Below are positions 1-10,636 of a DNA stretch of 64,000 nt, piece by piece. The DNA is taken from NCBI RefSeq assembly GCF_039392895.1, contig NZ_CP135027.1:186001-250000 (forward strand), read 5' to 3'. Within the stretch, counting starts at the first letter, position 1, and each line of letters begins with the position of its first letter. The notes below the pieces were generated by a model. It had not been told where the DNA came from and did not search any database. It saw only the letters and a list, made by a program, of their open reading frames with translations. The position numbers and the translations under genes are program-made. Source of the stretch: Buchnera aphidicola (Mindarus keteleerifoliae). GTDB lineage: Bacteria > Pseudomonadota > Gammaproteobacteria > Enterobacterales > Enterobacteriaceae.

Positions 1-37
1 CTGTTTCAGTATGATCTTTAAGATTGTATAGTTTCAT
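1..37 (-). CDS. thrC: Threonine synthase, N-terminal end only (cut by window edge)
   Basis: Only the first twelve codons lie in the window; they read MKLYNLKDHTET on the minus strand, matching the start of enterobacterial ThrC. The ATG complement is at 35-37, three bases after the thrB stop codon, as expected for the third gene of a thrABC operon. ThrC converts O-phosphohomoserine to threonine with pyridoxal phosphate. The assignment rests on this short match plus operon position. Confidence 0.85.
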   Translation of the reverse strand, partial: MKLYNLKDHTET

Positions 38-40
38 TTT

Positions 41-970
41 TTACCTTATTATTCGAGTTCCTATTGGATCTAATTTACAAATATGTACGAATCCTTTTTT
101 ATTTTCTAGATAGTTATTAAATAACCAATCGGCTATTTTTTTAGCAGTAGAAATATTTTCTGAAATAGCAAATAAAGTTGGTCCAGAACCGGAAATTCCA
201 AAACTAATAGCACCTATTTTTTTTATAGTTTTTTTTATATGTAAAAAATTATTTAATGAATTAATCCGATATGGTTCTGCAATGAGGTCAATCATTAATT
301 TTGCTGCTAATTTTTCTTGTTTACTATGGGATGCATGAATAAATCCTGCAAGATTTTGGCTGTGTTTAATACATATTTTTTTATCATACATTTTAGGTAA
401 GATTTTTCTTGCTTTTTCTGTAGGAATTTTAATTCCAGGCCATGCTATAATCCAAAGCCATTCCTTGAAATAAGGAATTAATTGGCTAATAATATCGTTA
501 TTATTAATAATTAGTTGTAAGCCGCCTAAGTAGCAAGGTGCTACATTATCATAGTGAATACTACCTGAAATTTTTCCTTCTAGTTTTCCCATTAATACTA
601 ATAATTCCGTAGAATTTAAAGGATTATTACAGAATTTATTCATAGCAACCAATGTTGATACAATAGAACAAGCGCTGGATCCTAAACCTGATCCAATAGG
701 CATATTTTTTTCTAAAGTAATTGTAAAAGAAATTTTTAAATTAGTTTTTTTCTTAAAATAGTTCCAGCATTTCCATACGATATTATCGTTAACGTTTAGA
801 GGTAATTGATTGGAAAAATTTCCTTTATTTATTAATTTAAATTTTTTAGAAGATTTTATGGTAACACAATCTCCTAACAAAGAACCATCAATTGGGGCTA
901 GAGCTGCTCCTAATATATCAAAACCTACTCCTACATTACCAATAGAAGCAGGAGAATAAATTTTTATCAT
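41..970 (-). CDS. thrB: Homoserine kinase
   Basis: This 309-residue GHMP-family kinase phosphorylates homoserine with ATP in the cytoplasmic threonine pathway. The ATP-binding loop [12 protein letters not shown] is at residues 91-102, and the C-terminal GHMP motif SGSGPTLFA lies near residue 260. Length matches E. coli ThrB. The start lies one base after the thrA stop and thrC begins three bases after its stop, so thrA-thrB-thrC are almost certainly one transcript with coupled translation. In Buchnera this operon makes an essential amino acid for the aphid. No defects are visible. Confidence 0.97.
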   Translation of the reverse strand: MIKIYSPASIGNVGVGFDILGAALAPIDGSLLGDCVTIKSSKKFKLINKGNFSNQLPLNVNDNIVWKCWNYFKKKTNLKISFTITLEKNMPIGSGLGSSACSIVSTLVAMNKFCNNPLNSTELLVLMGKLEGKISGSIHYDNVAPCYLGGLQLIINNNDIISQLIPYFKEWLWIIAWPGIKIPTEKARKILPKMYDKKICIKHSQNLAGFIHASHSKQEKLAAKLMIDLIAEPYRINSLNNFLHIKKTIKKIGAISFGISGSGPTLFAISENISTAKKIADWLFNNYLENKKGFVHICKLDPIGTRIIR

Positions 971-971
971 T

Positions 972-3434
972 TTAGGTTCCTAAATTATATGATAATGTTC
1001 GTAACAAATCAGAAAAAACTCCAGCTGCAGTAACATTGTTTCCTGCACCATATCCTTTTAATACTAATGGGTTTGGTTGATAATATTCCGTATAGAAAGC
1101 GAGCGCATTTTCTCCATTTTTTATAAAATATAAAGGATCATTTTCATTTATTTTTTGTATTGTAACTTTACATTGTCCATTTTTTTCTATTATACCAACA
1201 AAACGAAGAGTTTTATTTTCTTTTTTTGCTTCTTCTACTTTGTTTGAAAAATTAGTATTTAATTTTTTAATTTCTATAAAAAAATCATTTATATTTAAAT
1301 TTAAATTAAAGTTTTTTGGTAAAAGCGATTCGATTTTTATATCGGATAATTCTAAATTATATCCCATTTCTCGAGCTAAAATTAATAATTTTCTTGCTAC
1401 ATCAATTCCAGATAGATCATCTAGCGGATTAGGTTCTGTAAATCCTAATTCTTTTGCCATCATAGTTGCTTCAGATAAAGGAATTCCTTCATCTAATTTT
1501 CCAAATATGTAGGATAAAGAACCTGATAAAATTCCTCTAAATTGAATTAATTTATCTCCGGAATTAAGTAAATTTTGAAAATTTTCAATTACAGGTAAAC
1601 CTGCTCCAACGTTTGTTTCATATAAAAATTTTCTATCATATTTTTTAGAAACTAATCGAATATTTTCGTATAATTTATAATTTGAAGTGTTTGCTTTTTT
1701 ATTTGAAGCAACTATGTGCATTCGATTAGACAGAATATCTATGTATTTATCTGCTATTTTTTCACTGGAAGTACAATCTACAAAAATAGGATTTGTAAAA
1801 TTGTTTTTTTTGATTTTATTTAAAAGATTTGTTAGATTAAACAAATTTTGACTATTTTTAAATTTTTTTTCCCAGTTTGTTAGCTCTATTCCTTTTTTAT
1901 TAAAAATTACTTTTTTACTATTAGATATTGAACATATTTTAATATCTATATTTTTTTTTAGTAGTATTTTTTGTTGTTTTTTAAGTTGATTTAATAAGGT
2001 TTTACCTACTCCTCCAATTCCTGTTAAAAAAACTTCAATAACTTTTCTATTTTTATTGAATAAAATATCATGTATGTTTTGAATAGTTTTAGAAATTTTA
2101 AATTTATTAGTTACTATAGAAATAGAACTTCGGAATGGATCTTTTAGGATAGCTAAAACATTTATATAATTTTGCTGTAATCCTGAAAAAATTTTAAAAT
2201 AAATGTTTTTTTTTAATTCAAAACCATTTCCTATTATGGATATAATTGATACGTCATCAATAGTTTTTATTAAGTCAGTCAATTTGATTTTTGTTTTAAA
2301 GTTAAATTCTTTTTGTAATTTTTCAAAAGTTTTTTTTACATTTTTATTAGAAATACAGAAACTTATATCTCCATTAGAAGAGTTAGGAAAAATTAAAATA
2401 GGAGATATTTTTTTTTGAAATTTTTTAGAATAAAATGTTGAATTTACTTTAAGCATTTCTTTTTTTTCTAATCCAGAAATATTAAATATTGTAATATCAT
2501 TAACATAGGTAATACCTTTAATACTAAAAGTGTTATTTTTTTTAAAACCTTTAATGATAGTACCAACATTATTTAAGTTTAAGGTATTTTTAATAATACA
2601 TGGAATATTAAATTTTTCTAAAGGAGTAATAGTTTTTGGATGCAAAACTTTAGCTCCAAAGTATGATAAATCTAAAGCTTCTGAATATGTCAAATTCTTT
2701 AATAGTTTAGCATCTTTTACAATTTTTGGGTCTGCGGTAAAAACACCGTCTACATCTGTCCAAATTTCGCAGGATTGTGCTTCTAAACAAACAGTTAAAA
2801 TAGCAGCTGAGTAATCAGAACCATTTCTACCTAATACAACTAATTTTTTGTTTTTATTTCCTGCAATGAATCCTGGCATAAGAATAACATTTTTTTTTGG
2901 TATTTTTAATTTTTTAATTTTTTCTTTTGATAGTTTTATATTAATTGTAGAATTTAAATATTCTCCTGTTCCTACTAAGTTTTTTACCGGATCAATAATT
3001 GTAACATCGTATTTTTTAGATTTTAAAATGGCTTTCATAATAAAAACAGAAAAAATTTCTCCTCGACTAATGATCATAGCATTTAATTCATTTGGACATT
3101 TATCTAATAATGAGATTTTTTGTAATGTATTTTTTAAGTTTAATATTTCCTTATTTATTTCTTTTTTTAGATTTTCTAAAAGGTTTAAAGGTATATTTTT
3201 TTTTAGTTCAAATAAAAATTGATTTATAATTTTTTCAATGAAATTTAATTGAGTTAAATTTTTTCTTGTTGTTGATTCTTGAATTGATTCAACTAGGTAA
3301 TTTGTTATTTTTTCTGGAGCTGATAACACAACACCTATTTGTTCATTTTTAGCTTTTTCTTCAATAATTTTTTGAACAATTAAAAATTTTTCTAAGTTTT
3401 TTAATGACGTACCACCAAATTTTAAGACTTTCAT
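972..3434 (-). CDS. thrA: Bifunctional aspartokinase I / homoserine dehydrogenase I
   Basis: At 820 residues it has the same length as E. coli ThrA. The N-terminal aspartokinase domain opens with KFGGTS (residues 5-10) and carries the substrate motif [10 protein letters not shown] near residue 200. A central ACT regulatory region follows. The homoserine dehydrogenase half starts with the NAD(P)-binding GIGGVGKT near residue 470 and contains [14 protein letters not shown] and [13 protein letters not shown]. It catalyses the first and third steps from aspartate to threonine. A clear Shine-Dalgarno (GGGAG, minus strand, about 3445-3449) precedes the ATG. No threonine leader peptide or attenuator was recognised upstream. 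Confidence 0.97.
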   Translation of the reverse strand: MKVLKFGGTSLKNLEKFLIVQKIIEEKAKNEQIGVVLSAPEKITNYLVESIQESTTRKNLTQLNFIEKIINQFLFELKKNIPLNLLENLKKEINKEILNLKNTLQKISLLDKCPNELNAMIISRGEIFSVFIMKAILKSKKYDVTIIDPVKNLVGTGEYLNSTINIKLSKEKIKKLKIPKKNVILMPGFIAGNKNKKLVVLGRNGSDYSAAILTVCLEAQSCEIWTDVDGVFTADPKIVKDAKLLKNLTYSEALDLSYFGAKVLHPKTITPLEKFNIPCIIKNTLNLNNVGTIIKGFKKNNTFSIKGITYVNDITIFNISGLEKKEMLKVNSTFYSKKFQKKISPILIFPNSSNGDISFCISNKNVKKTFEKLQKEFNFKTKIKLTDLIKTIDDVSIISIIGNGFELKKNIYFKIFSGLQQNYINVLAILKDPFRSSISIVTNKFKISKTIQNIHDILFNKNRKVIEVFLTGIGGVGKTLLNQLKKQQKILLKKNIDIKICSISNSKKVIFNKKGIELTNWEKKFKNSQNLFNLTNLLNKIKKNNFTNPIFVDCTSSEKIADKYIDILSNRMHIVASNKKANTSNYKLYENIRLVSKKYDRKFLYETNVGAGLPVIENFQNLLNSGDKLIQFRGILSGSLSYIFGKLDEGIPLSEATMMAKELGFTEPNPLDDLSGIDVARKLLILAREMGYNLELSDIKIESLLPKNFNLNLNINDFFIEIKKLNTNFSNKVEEAKKENKTLRFVGIIEKNGQCKVTIQKINENDPLYFIKNGENALAFYTEYYQPNPLVLKGYGAGNNVTAAGVFSDLLRTLSYNLGT

Positions 3435-3835
3435 AATTTAAATTCTCCCAAATTTGTGTAATAAATTTACACTGAATTAAGGTAAAATATTATATAAAAT
3501 AAGTTATTTTAAGATATTTATATATATAATAACTATTACTTTTTTTTAAGGTAAAAAATTTTTAATTAAAATAATTTTTTGTGATTTTTATTATTAGCTA
3601 TAGTATAGCATATGTTTTTATTTCAGACTTTATAGTCTATTTACGAATTAATAAAAAATATTGGTTAATAACTAATATTCTTAATAAAATATAAATAAAA
3701 ATTTTTTTAAATTAATTTTGATAAAATTAAAATTTATATTTTGTAAAAAAATAGATATGTATTTAGTACATAAATCTATTCATATCTTCTGAAAAAAGAT
3801 GATAGAGTATAATTTTATTTTATTTTCAAAAAAAT
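3435..3835. other. Divergent intergenic region between thrA and hpt
   Basis: About 400 bases of extremely AT-rich sequence separate the divergent thrA and hpt starts, so promoters for both must lie here. I could not assign convincing -35/-10 pairs. No ORF, RNA fold or gene remnant was recognised. Confidence 0.5.
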
Positions 3836-4369
3836 ATGATGAAGCATAGTATTGAAATGATTATTTCTGAATATGAAATTCATTCTCGTATTAGTGAATT
3901 AGGTAAAGAAATTAGTTTTTTTTATCAAAAAAGCAATAAAAATATGATTTTAATAGGTTTATTAAGAGGTTCTTTTATTTTTATGGCAGATTTGTGTCGG
4001 AATATAACTTTATTTCATGAAGTAGATTTTATGACAATTTCTAGCTATGGAAAAAAAACGTTTTCTAGTAAAGAAATTAAAATTTTAAAAGATTTAGATG
4101 AAGATATTTTTAATAAAGATGTATTAATTGTTGAAGATATTGTTGATTCTGGACATACTTTAAGCAAAGTTTTAGAAATTTTAAATTTACGTCAACCAAA
4201 ATCTATATCAGTGTGTACTTTGTTAGATAAACCAGAATGTAGAGAAGTAAATATTCCAATTAATTATGTTGGATTTTCTATTCCAGATGAATTTATAGCA
4301 GGATATGGTATTGATTATGCACAACATTACCGTCATTTACCTTATATAGGAAAAATTATTTTTTTCTAG
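3836..4369 (+). CDS. hpt: Hypoxanthine phosphoribosyltransferase
   Basis: The 177-residue type I phosphoribosyltransferase makes IMP from hypoxanthine and PRPP in purine salvage. The PRPP-binding loop [13 protein letters not shown] lies at residues 96-108, and the C-terminal stretch [16 protein letters not shown] is typical of Hpt. Two adjacent ATGs (3836 and 3839) are possible; the second gives MKHSIE, which aligns best with E. coli. A hairpin terminator follows within 15 bases, so it is probably monocistronic. Together with gpt and purB here it gives some purine interconversion capacity. Confidence 0.95.
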   Translation: MMKHSIEMIISEYEIHSRISELGKEISFFYQKSNKNMILIGLLRGSFIFMADLCRNITLFHEVDFMTISSYGKKTFSSKEIKILKDLDEDIFNKDVLIVEDIVDSGHTLSKVLEILNLRQPKSISVCTLLDKPECREVNIPINYVGFSIPDEFIAGYGIDYAQHYRHLPYIGKIIFF

Positions 4370-4383
4370 AATCATTTATTCAG

Positions 4384-4407
4384 AACCATATTATTTAATA
4401 TGGTTTT
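4384..4407 (+). terminator. Rho-independent-type terminator after hpt
   Basis: A perfect 9-bp stem (AACCATATT paired with AATATGGTT) with a 4-base loop is followed by two further T residues, 14 bases after the hpt stop. The T tract is short. Confidence 0.6.
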
Positions 4408-4447
4408 AAAATAAATTAGATTATTTTTTCGAAAAGAATAGTAAAAA

Positions 4448-5656
4448 CTATTTAATATTTTTTTTCTTAAAAATGATTTTTTTTCTTAAAAATAAAAAAT
4501 TTTTTATTAAAAAGTAAACATCTTTGTTTAATTTTTCTTTAATGATTTTATTTTTAACATTTAATTTAATTTGATATTTCCAAATATTTTTTATTAATAA
4601 AAAGTTATTTTTAGAAATATAAATGTAAGTAGAAAGCTTATTAACAATTTCTTTTATTGATTTTGAAAAGGCGATATAAAAAGAAACTTTTTGTTTTTTT
4701 TTAATTTGTACAGTATATATTAATAATGGATTCCAAAGAATAGCTGAAAATAAAAATGGAATTTCAAGTTTTTTATTTTTAAAAAATTTTATTTTTAACA
4801 TTTTTATTGCTTCAATAGTCATAGTATGAATCATAGTTAATATTTTTTTAGGATGACTAGAAAAAGGAAAAGGCATTATTTTTTTTAAAATGCTATAAAT
4901 TTTTAATTTTTTATAAATTTCTTCCCCATATTTATTAGTTAATATTTTTATGACTTCATTTGATAATCTATTTTTAGGAACATTTTTTAATAAATATGTA
5001 AGCTTTTTAATAGGTTTTTCTGTATTTTCTTCTATTTTCATTTTTAGTTTTACAGAAAAATATAAAACTCTTAAAATTCTAATTGGATCTTCTCGATATC
5101 TAGTTTCAGGATTTCCTATTATTCGAATAATTTTTTTTTTTAAATCATAAAAACCATTAACATAATCTCTTAAATTTCTGTTAAATACATTATAGTATAA
5201 AGAGTTAATAGTCAGATCTCTTCTCTTAGCATCTTCTTCTATTTTTCCAAAATTATTATCAGCCAATAGCATTCCGGCATTATTATTTTTTTTATAAAAA
5301 GTATTTTTTTTATTTTTACAATTTTTACGGAAGGTGGAAACCTCTATGATTTCAGAATAAAAAAATATGTGAACAATTAGAAATCTTTTTCCAATCAATC
5401 TACAGTTGTTAAACATTTTTTTTAGTTCTTTAGGTGTTGCGTTTGTAACAATATCAAAATCTTTTGGTTTTTTTCTCAATAATAAATCTCTTATACTACC
5501 TCCAACTAAATAGGCTTGATAACCTGATTTATTTAATCGAAAAAGAACTTTTAAAGCATTTTTACTAATTTTCTTATGAGATAAATTATGTATTTTTTTA
5601 TTTATTATAATCATAGTATGATTTATTGTTGTGTTTAATATCATTAGATATAACAT
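4448..5656 (-). CDS. pcnB: Poly(A) polymerase I (PcnB-type nucleotidyltransferase)
   Basis: This 402-residue class II nucleotidyltransferase should add poly(A) tails to RNA 3' ends. The head domain motif YLVGGSIRDLLLRKKPKDFD (about residues 50-70) carries the GG-RD signature and the DxD metal ligands. NCRLIGKRF and RRDLTINSLYYN follow, as in PcnB. The downstream gene order dksA-pcnB matches E. coli with the intervening gluQ lost, which favours PcnB over the related CCA-adding enzyme. The start is uncertain: methionines at 5656, 5644 and 5614 are in frame, none with a strong ribosome site. The protein is about 60 residues shorter than E. coli PcnB, mainly in the C-terminal tail. Confidence 0.88.
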   Translation of the reverse strand: MLYLMILNTTINHTMIIINKKIHNLSHKKISKNALKVLFRLNKSGYQAYLVGGSIRDLLLRKKPKDFDIVTNATPKELKKMFNNCRLIGKRFLIVHIFFYSEIIEVSTFRKNCKNKKNTFYKKNNNAGMLLADNNFGKIEEDAKRRDLTINSLYYNVFNRNLRDYVNGFYDLKKKIIRIIGNPETRYREDPIRILRVLYFSVKLKMKIEENTEKPIKKLTYLLKNVPKNRLSNEVIKILTNKYGEEIYKKLKIYSILKKIMPFPFSSHPKKILTMIHTMTIEAIKMLKIKFFKNKKLEIPFLFSAILWNPLLIYTVQIKKKQKVSFYIAFSKSIKEIVNKLSTYIYISKNNFLLIKNIWKYQIKLNVKNKIIKEKLNKDVYFLIKNFLFLRKKIIFKKKNIK

Positions 5657-5750
5657 TTTAGTTAGCTAAAATATAAACTAATTTCTTGATGAAAAATTAG
5701 CCTTTAATAAAAATTATATATATTACTAATTTTTCATCAATTTTATATTT

Positions 5751-6203
5751 TTATCCTATCATTTGTTTTTCTCGAATTTCTGAAAGTGTTTTGCAATCAA
5801 TACATAAACTAGCAGTAGGATGAACTTCTAATCTTTTTATTCCAATTTCAATCCCACATGTTTCGCAATATCCAAAATCATTTGATATAATTTTTTTTAT
5901 AGTTTTTTCTATTTTTTTTAGAAGAGAATGTTCCCTATGACGGTTTCGTAAAGCAATATTGAATACTTCTTCTTGAGAAGCTCGATCTATTGGATCAGGA
6001 AAATTAGTATTTTCATTGCAAATATTGTAAATAGTAGACTTAATTTCTTTTTTTAAAGAACTTCGATATGTGTTAAGAACTTTTTTAAAGTAATTAATTT
6101 GATCAACATTCATATATATTTCATTATTTTTTTTTTTGTAGGGTTTAATTTTTGAAAAATTTAAAATATTTAGAGGTGATCGTTTATTTTTTTCTTTATT
6201 CAT
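5751..6203 (-). CDS. dksA: RNA polymerase-binding transcription factor DksA
   Basis: DksA binds the RNA polymerase secondary channel and works with ppGpp. The 150-residue product carries the coiled-coil tip motif [13 protein letters not shown] with both acidic residues. It also has the four zinc-finger cysteines (CETC and CIDC) and the terminal [10 protein letters not shown] place the start at the ATG at 6203 rather than the in-frame ATG at 6227: it gives the E. coli length and is preceded by a GGAAAG ribosome site. pcnB follows on the same strand, as in E. coli without the intervening gluQ. Confidence 0.95.
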   Translation of the reverse strand: MNKEKNKRSPLNILNFSKIKPYKKKNNEIYMNVDQINYFKKVLNTYRSSLKKEIKSTIYNICNENTNFPDPIDRASQEEVFNIALRNRHREHSLLKKIEKTIKKIISNDFGYCETCGIEIGIKRLEVHPTASLCIDCKTLSEIREKQMIG

Positions 6204-6467
6204 CTTCTTTCCAATATCATATTTCATAGTTTTTTAGCATTAATATAGGATAGTTTTAAAACTTAAAACATGTAATAGTTATTTTTAGTTTGACTTATGA
6301 TAAGGATAAAATCCATATCAGATTCAATTAAACAAAGATATAGATCTTATTGTTCATTGAAAGCATTTAAAGGTTAAAATTGAATTATAATTTATTGATA
6401 TTATTAATCAAGAAATTATAAAAAATTTTTAATTCTATTTAACAATATTTAAAAAAAAACAATTAAT

Positions 6468-7268
6468 TTGAAAATTCGGAGGTGTTTTATAAATTATGCA
6501 ATGGGAATTGAATTTAATGGAAAAAAGTTTTTTGGATGGCAAATTCAAAAAGAGTTAACTAGTGTTCAGGCAACATTAGAAATAGCACTAAGTAAAATAG
6601 CAGATCATTCAATATCCGTAATTTCAGCAGGAAGAACGGATTCAGGAGTGCATAGTATTGGTCAAGTTGTTAATTTTCATACAAAGGCAATAAGAAATGA
6701 TTTTTCTTGGATTTCTGGGACAAATTCATATCTTCCTGAAGATATATCTATTAAGTGGATTAAATTAGTTCCTGATTATTTTAATGCTAGGCATCATGCT
6801 ATATCTCGTTCATATAAATATGTAATTTTAAATTCTACTTTTAGATCAGCATTGTTTTTTGATTTTTCTTTGCATGTTCATAAATATTTAGATGTTGATA
6901 GAATGCATAATGCTAGTCAATATTTACTAGGAGAACATGATTTTTCTTCATTTAGATCTAATCTATGTCAGTCTTTAAGTCCTATTCGAAAAATATTAAG
7001 GATAAAAGTTTTTAGAAAGAATTCATTTGTAATCGTTGAAATAAAAGCTAATTCTTTTTTATATCATATGGTTAGAAATATTGTTGGTTCGTTGTTAGAA
7101 ATTGGAAAGCGAAAACGAGAAGAAAAATGGTTATTTCAAGTTTTAAATAAAAAAGATAGAAAATTTTCTGGTCCTAAGGTGTTAGCAAAAGGGTTGTATT
7201 TAGTTAGAGTAAATTATCCCAGTTTTTTTAAAATACCTGAAAGTATTAATAAAAGTTTTATAACTTAA
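6468..7268 (+). CDS. truA: tRNA pseudouridine(38-40) synthase TruA
   Basis: TruA modifies uridines 38-40 in the tRNA anticodon stem. The catalytic aspartate lies in GRTDSGVHS near residue 53, and the family motifs AMGIEFNG, FGWQIQ and FLYHMVRNIVG are present. The 266-residue length is normal. The start is unclear: the longest reading uses TTG at 6468, while the first in-frame ATG (6501) would cut just before GIEFNG. A strong GGAGGTG sequence at 6479-6485 lies inside the longer reading. The gene stands alone, divergent from dksA. Confidence 0.93.
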   Translation: MKIRRCFINYAMGIEFNGKKFFGWQIQKELTSVQATLEIALSKIADHSISVISAGRTDSGVHSIGQVVNFHTKAIRNDFSWISGTNSYLPEDISIKWIKLVPDYFNARHHAISRSYKYVILNSTFRSALFFDFSLHVHKYLDVDRMHNASQYLLGEHDFSSFRSNLCQSLSPIRKILRIKVFRKNSFVIVEIKANSFLYHMVRNIVGSLLEIGKRKREEKWLFQVLNKKDRKFSGPKVLAKGLYLVRVNYPSFFKIPESINKSFIT

Positions 7269-7740
7269 GTTTTTATTTATATTAAAAAATGATTTTTTTT
7301 TTTTAAAAATTATATAAATTTAAAATTTTTAAGTTGACTTGATTATTACTTAAATAGATTATAAGAAATTGTTTAATTATTTTAAGTTGTCTTCTTTGTT
7401 TAAAATAAATTAAAAAGTAATTAAACATTTTTTATAATTTATTTTTGTAAAATAGATTATTTTAAAATATACAAATTTTCTTACATAAAAAATATAAAAA
7501 ATAAGTATTTTCAGACTTATATAATTTCTGATTAATGTTTTTGTATTTAAATTGTTTTAATTTCAAATAGTTAATGTTTAAGATAAATTATCTTAAAAAA
7601 AATTATTTTTAGTAAGGAAATATTCATAAATTTTAAAATATAATTTTTATGATTATTTTTTTAAATTTTGTTTTTAATAAGAAAATTTTGACAAAGTTAC
7701 ATAGCAAAAAACACTATTATTTATTTAAGAGATATAAAGT
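7269..7740. other. Gene-free region before secA (usual place of mrcB)
   Basis: About 470 AT-rich bases without a usable ORF. In less reduced Buchnera genomes, as I recall them, the bifunctional penicillin-binding protein gene mrcB lies here. I found no readable remnant. A TTGACA hexamer at 7688-7693 could be a -35 element for secA, but no well-spaced -10 follows, so I do not call a promoter. Confidence 0.5.
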
Positions 7741-10218
7741 ATGTTAAAAAGTTTATTTAATAAAATATTCCGAAGTCAAAGTAATAAAATTTTAAATTCA
7801 ATGAAAAAAAAGGTACAAGTTATTAATGCTTTAGAATCAAAATTTAAGAATTTTTCCGATGAACAATTGAGAAAAAAGACAGATGAATTTAAAAGTTATT
7901 TGAATAGAAATGGAGATTTAGAAGACATTGTGTCAGAAGCATTTGCAACGGTTAGAGAAGCCAGTAGAAGAGTTTTAAATATGAGGCACTATGATGTTCA
8001 AATTTTAGGAGGTTTAGTTTTACATAAACAATGTATTGCTGAAATGCAAACAGGTGAAGGAAAAACTTTGACATCTACCTTACCTATTTATTTAAACGCA
8101 TTAAAAGGTAAGGGAGTACACTTAGTTACAATGAATGATTATCTTTCTAAAAGAGATGCAAAAAAAAATAAATTTCTTTTTAAGTTTTTAGGTTTAAGTG
8201 TAGGAATAAATTTAAATGGTATGTCTTCGAAATTAAAAAGAAAAGCTTATTTTTCGGATATTACTTATGGAACTAATAATGAATATGGATTTGATTATCT
8301 TAGAGATAATATGATTGTTAATTCAACAGATCGGGTGCAGCGTCGATTGCATTATGCTTTAATAGATGAAGTAGACTCTATTCTAATAGACGAAGCAAGA
8401 ACTCCGCTAATTATATCAGGATTAGAAGAAGAAAATTTAGATATATATTCTAAAATAAATAAGATTGTTTTCTATATGATAAAAAAGAACAAAAATTCTT
8501 TAAATTTTTTTAAGAAAAATAAGTATTTTTTGATAGATGAGAAACTAAAACAAATACATTTAACTGAAGCAGGATTCAATAAAATTGAAAAATTATTACT
8601 TGAATACAAGTTAATTGATAAAAAGTCTTCGTTATATACAATAAAAAATATGAATCTGATAGATTCTATCAATAATGCATTAAGAGCAAATATTTTATTT
8701 AAAAAAAATGTCGATTATCTTATTAAAGATAAAAAAATTATAATAGTAGATGAACATACTGGTAGAATGATGGAGGGTCGAAGATGGTCAGATGGTTTGC
8801 ATCAAGCAATAGAAGCAAAAGAAAAAGTAAAAATTCAGAATGAAAATCAAATATTAGCATCTATTACTTTTCAAAATTATTTTAGATTGTACAAAAAATT
8901 ATCAGGTATGTCCGGAACAGCGTTAACTGAATATTCTGAGTTTAAATCTATTTATAATTTGAAAACAGTCGTTATTCCTTCTAATAAACCAATGATTCGA
9001 AAAGATAAATCAGATTTAATTTACATGACTGAAAAAGAAAAAATTGATTCTATAATTTTTGATATACAAAAGAATATATCAAACAAAAATCCTGTGTTAG
9101 TAGGTACAATTTCCATTGAAAAATCCGAAATTATTTCAAGAAAATTAACTGATTTAGGAATTAAACATAATGTTTTAAATGCAAAATTTCATTCTCAAGA
9201 AGCTAACATAATAGCAGAAGCAGGTAGACCTGGTGCTGTAACTATTGCTACAAATATGGCAGGAAGAGGAACAGATATTGTGTTGGGAGGAAGTCTTAGT
9301 AAAGAAGATTATAAGAATAACAAAAAATCTTTTTGTAAAAAAAATTGGGAAAAATTGCATAAAATAGTGGTTGAAGCGGGAGGGTTACATGTTATTGGAA
9401 CAGAAAGACATGAATCTAGAAGAGTAGATAATCAATTAAGAGGTAGATCGGGAAGACAAGGAGATCCTGGTTCCTCTCAATTTTATTTATCTATGGAAGA
9501 TTCTTTAGTTCGAATTTTTTCTTCAAAAAGAATAATTAATGTCATGAAAAAATTAGGAATAAAGAAAAATCAAGCTATTCAACATAAATGGATTACGATT
9601 GCAATTTCTAATGCTCAAAAAAGAGTTGAATATAGAAATTTTGAAATTAGAAAACAATTGTTAGAATACGATGATATTTTAAACAATCAACGTCAATTAA
9701 TTTATTTTCAAAGAAATATATTACTCAATATTGAAGAAATTAGTGAGAATATTTTTTTATTTATTGAAGACGTATTTAAAAAAATTATTAGTAAATATAT
9801 TTCAGCTCATTCTTCATTTAAATATTGGGATATAATAGGTTTAGAGAAAAAAATAAAAACAGAATTTAATTTAAATTTCTCGATTTTAAATCAAATCAGA
9901 TCAAAAAAAGAATTATTAAAATACGAAAAAATTATTTTATATATAATTGATAAAATTAAAAAATATTATATTGCTAAAAAAAAAAATATTGGAATGAAAA
10001 AAATGCAAGGGATTGAAAAATCGGTTCTTTTAAATAGTCTGGATTTCTTTTGGAAAGAACATTTGTTAAATATGGAATATTTGAGAAAAGGAATACATCT
10101 CAGAGGATATGCTCAAAAAGATCCTAAGTTAGAATATCAAAAAGAGTCGTTTAAAATGTTTTTTAAGATGATTCAGATAATTAAGTACGAAGTTGTAATT
10201 AATTTGATTAATTATTAA
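7741..10218 (+). CDS. secA: Protein translocase ATPase SecA
   Basis: SecA drives preproteins through SecYEG. The 825 residues include the Walker A motif MQTGEGKT (about residue 102), the DEVDSILIDEART Walker B region, VTIATNMAGRGTDI, and the QLRGRSGRQGDPG motif VI. The scaffold continues to GIHLRGYAQKDP and stops soon after. The C-terminal linker and zinc-binding tail of E. coli SecA (901 residues), which bind SecB and lipid, are missing. The motor core looks intact. Start ATG and sequence MLKSLFNKIF agree with the family. Confidence 0.97.
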   Translation: MLKSLFNKIFRSQSNKILNSMKKKVQVINALESKFKNFSDEQLRKKTDEFKSYLNRNGDLEDIVSEAFATVREASRRVLNMRHYDVQILGGLVLHKQCIAEMQTGEGKTLTSTLPIYLNALKGKGVHLVTMNDYLSKRDAKKNKFLFKFLGLSVGINLNGMSSKLKRKAYFSDITYGTNNEYGFDYLRDNMIVNSTDRVQRRLHYALIDEVDSILIDEARTPLIISGLEEENLDIYSKINKIVFYMIKKNKNSLNFFKKNKYFLIDEKLKQIHLTEAGFNKIEKLLLEYKLIDKKSSLYTIKNMNLIDSINNALRANILFKKNVDYLIKDKKIIIVDEHTGRMMEGRRWSDGLHQAIEAKEKVKIQNENQILASITFQNYFRLYKKLSGMSGTALTEYSEFKSIYNLKTVVIPSNKPMIRKDKSDLIYMTEKEKIDSIIFDIQKNISNKNPVLVGTISIEKSEIISRKLTDLGIKHNVLNAKFHSQEANIIAEAGRPGAVTIATNMAGRGTDIVLGGSLSKEDYKNNKKSFCKKNWEKLHKIVVEAGGLHVIGTERHESRRVDNQLRGRSGRQGDPGSSQFYLSMEDSLVRIFSSKRIINVMKKLGIKKNQAIQHKWITIAISNAQKRVEYRNFEIRKQLLEYDDILNNQRQLIYFQRNILLNIEEISENIFLFIEDVFKKIISKYISAHSSFKYWDIIGLEKKIKTEFNLNFSILNQIRSKKELLKYEKIILYIIDKIKKYYIAKKKNIGMKKMQGIEKSVLLNSLDFFWKEHLLNMEYLRKGIHLRGYAQKDPKLEYQKESFKMFFKMIQIIKYEVVINLINY

Positions 10219-10636
10219 TTAAAAAAATTTAATTAAATTATTCTAAAATCCGAATAATTTTAAAATTTAAAATGAAGTTTTTTAAAAACTATAAATAGAA
10301 AATGTTTATTTTTTTTGATGATTAGAAAATTAATTTTTTTAATATCAGTTATTTTAATAATTAGTTAAATAATCATTTTTTAAAAATATTTTTTATTTAT
10401 TAAAATCATTTTATAAAAAAAAATTTTTTAAAAAAACAAAGATCTTTTGATTAATTAAAATTAGTTATTGATGGTATTAAATACCAATTATAATTAGTAA
10501 TTAATAATTAAAAATTAGCAAATTTTAAAAAGGATTTTAAAAAAAATAATGATTTAAATTAAATTAATTTCAAAATTTAAGAATATTAAATTTTTTTATT
10601 ATAAAAAATATTTTTTGTACATAAGGAATTTTGTTT
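10219..10636. other. Gene-free region between secA and aceE
   Basis: About 420 bases with no usable ORF. In relatives, as I recall, this interval carries mutT and guaC; nothing readable of either was found. A short inverted repeat GGTATTAAATACC lies at about 10473-10485. The aceE promoter must be in this stretch, but I cannot place it. Confidence 0.45.

Noticed and set aside
7688-7740. secA promoter based on TTGACA
   Set aside because: No -10 hexamer at 16-18 bases; single hexamers occur by chance in such AT-rich DNA.
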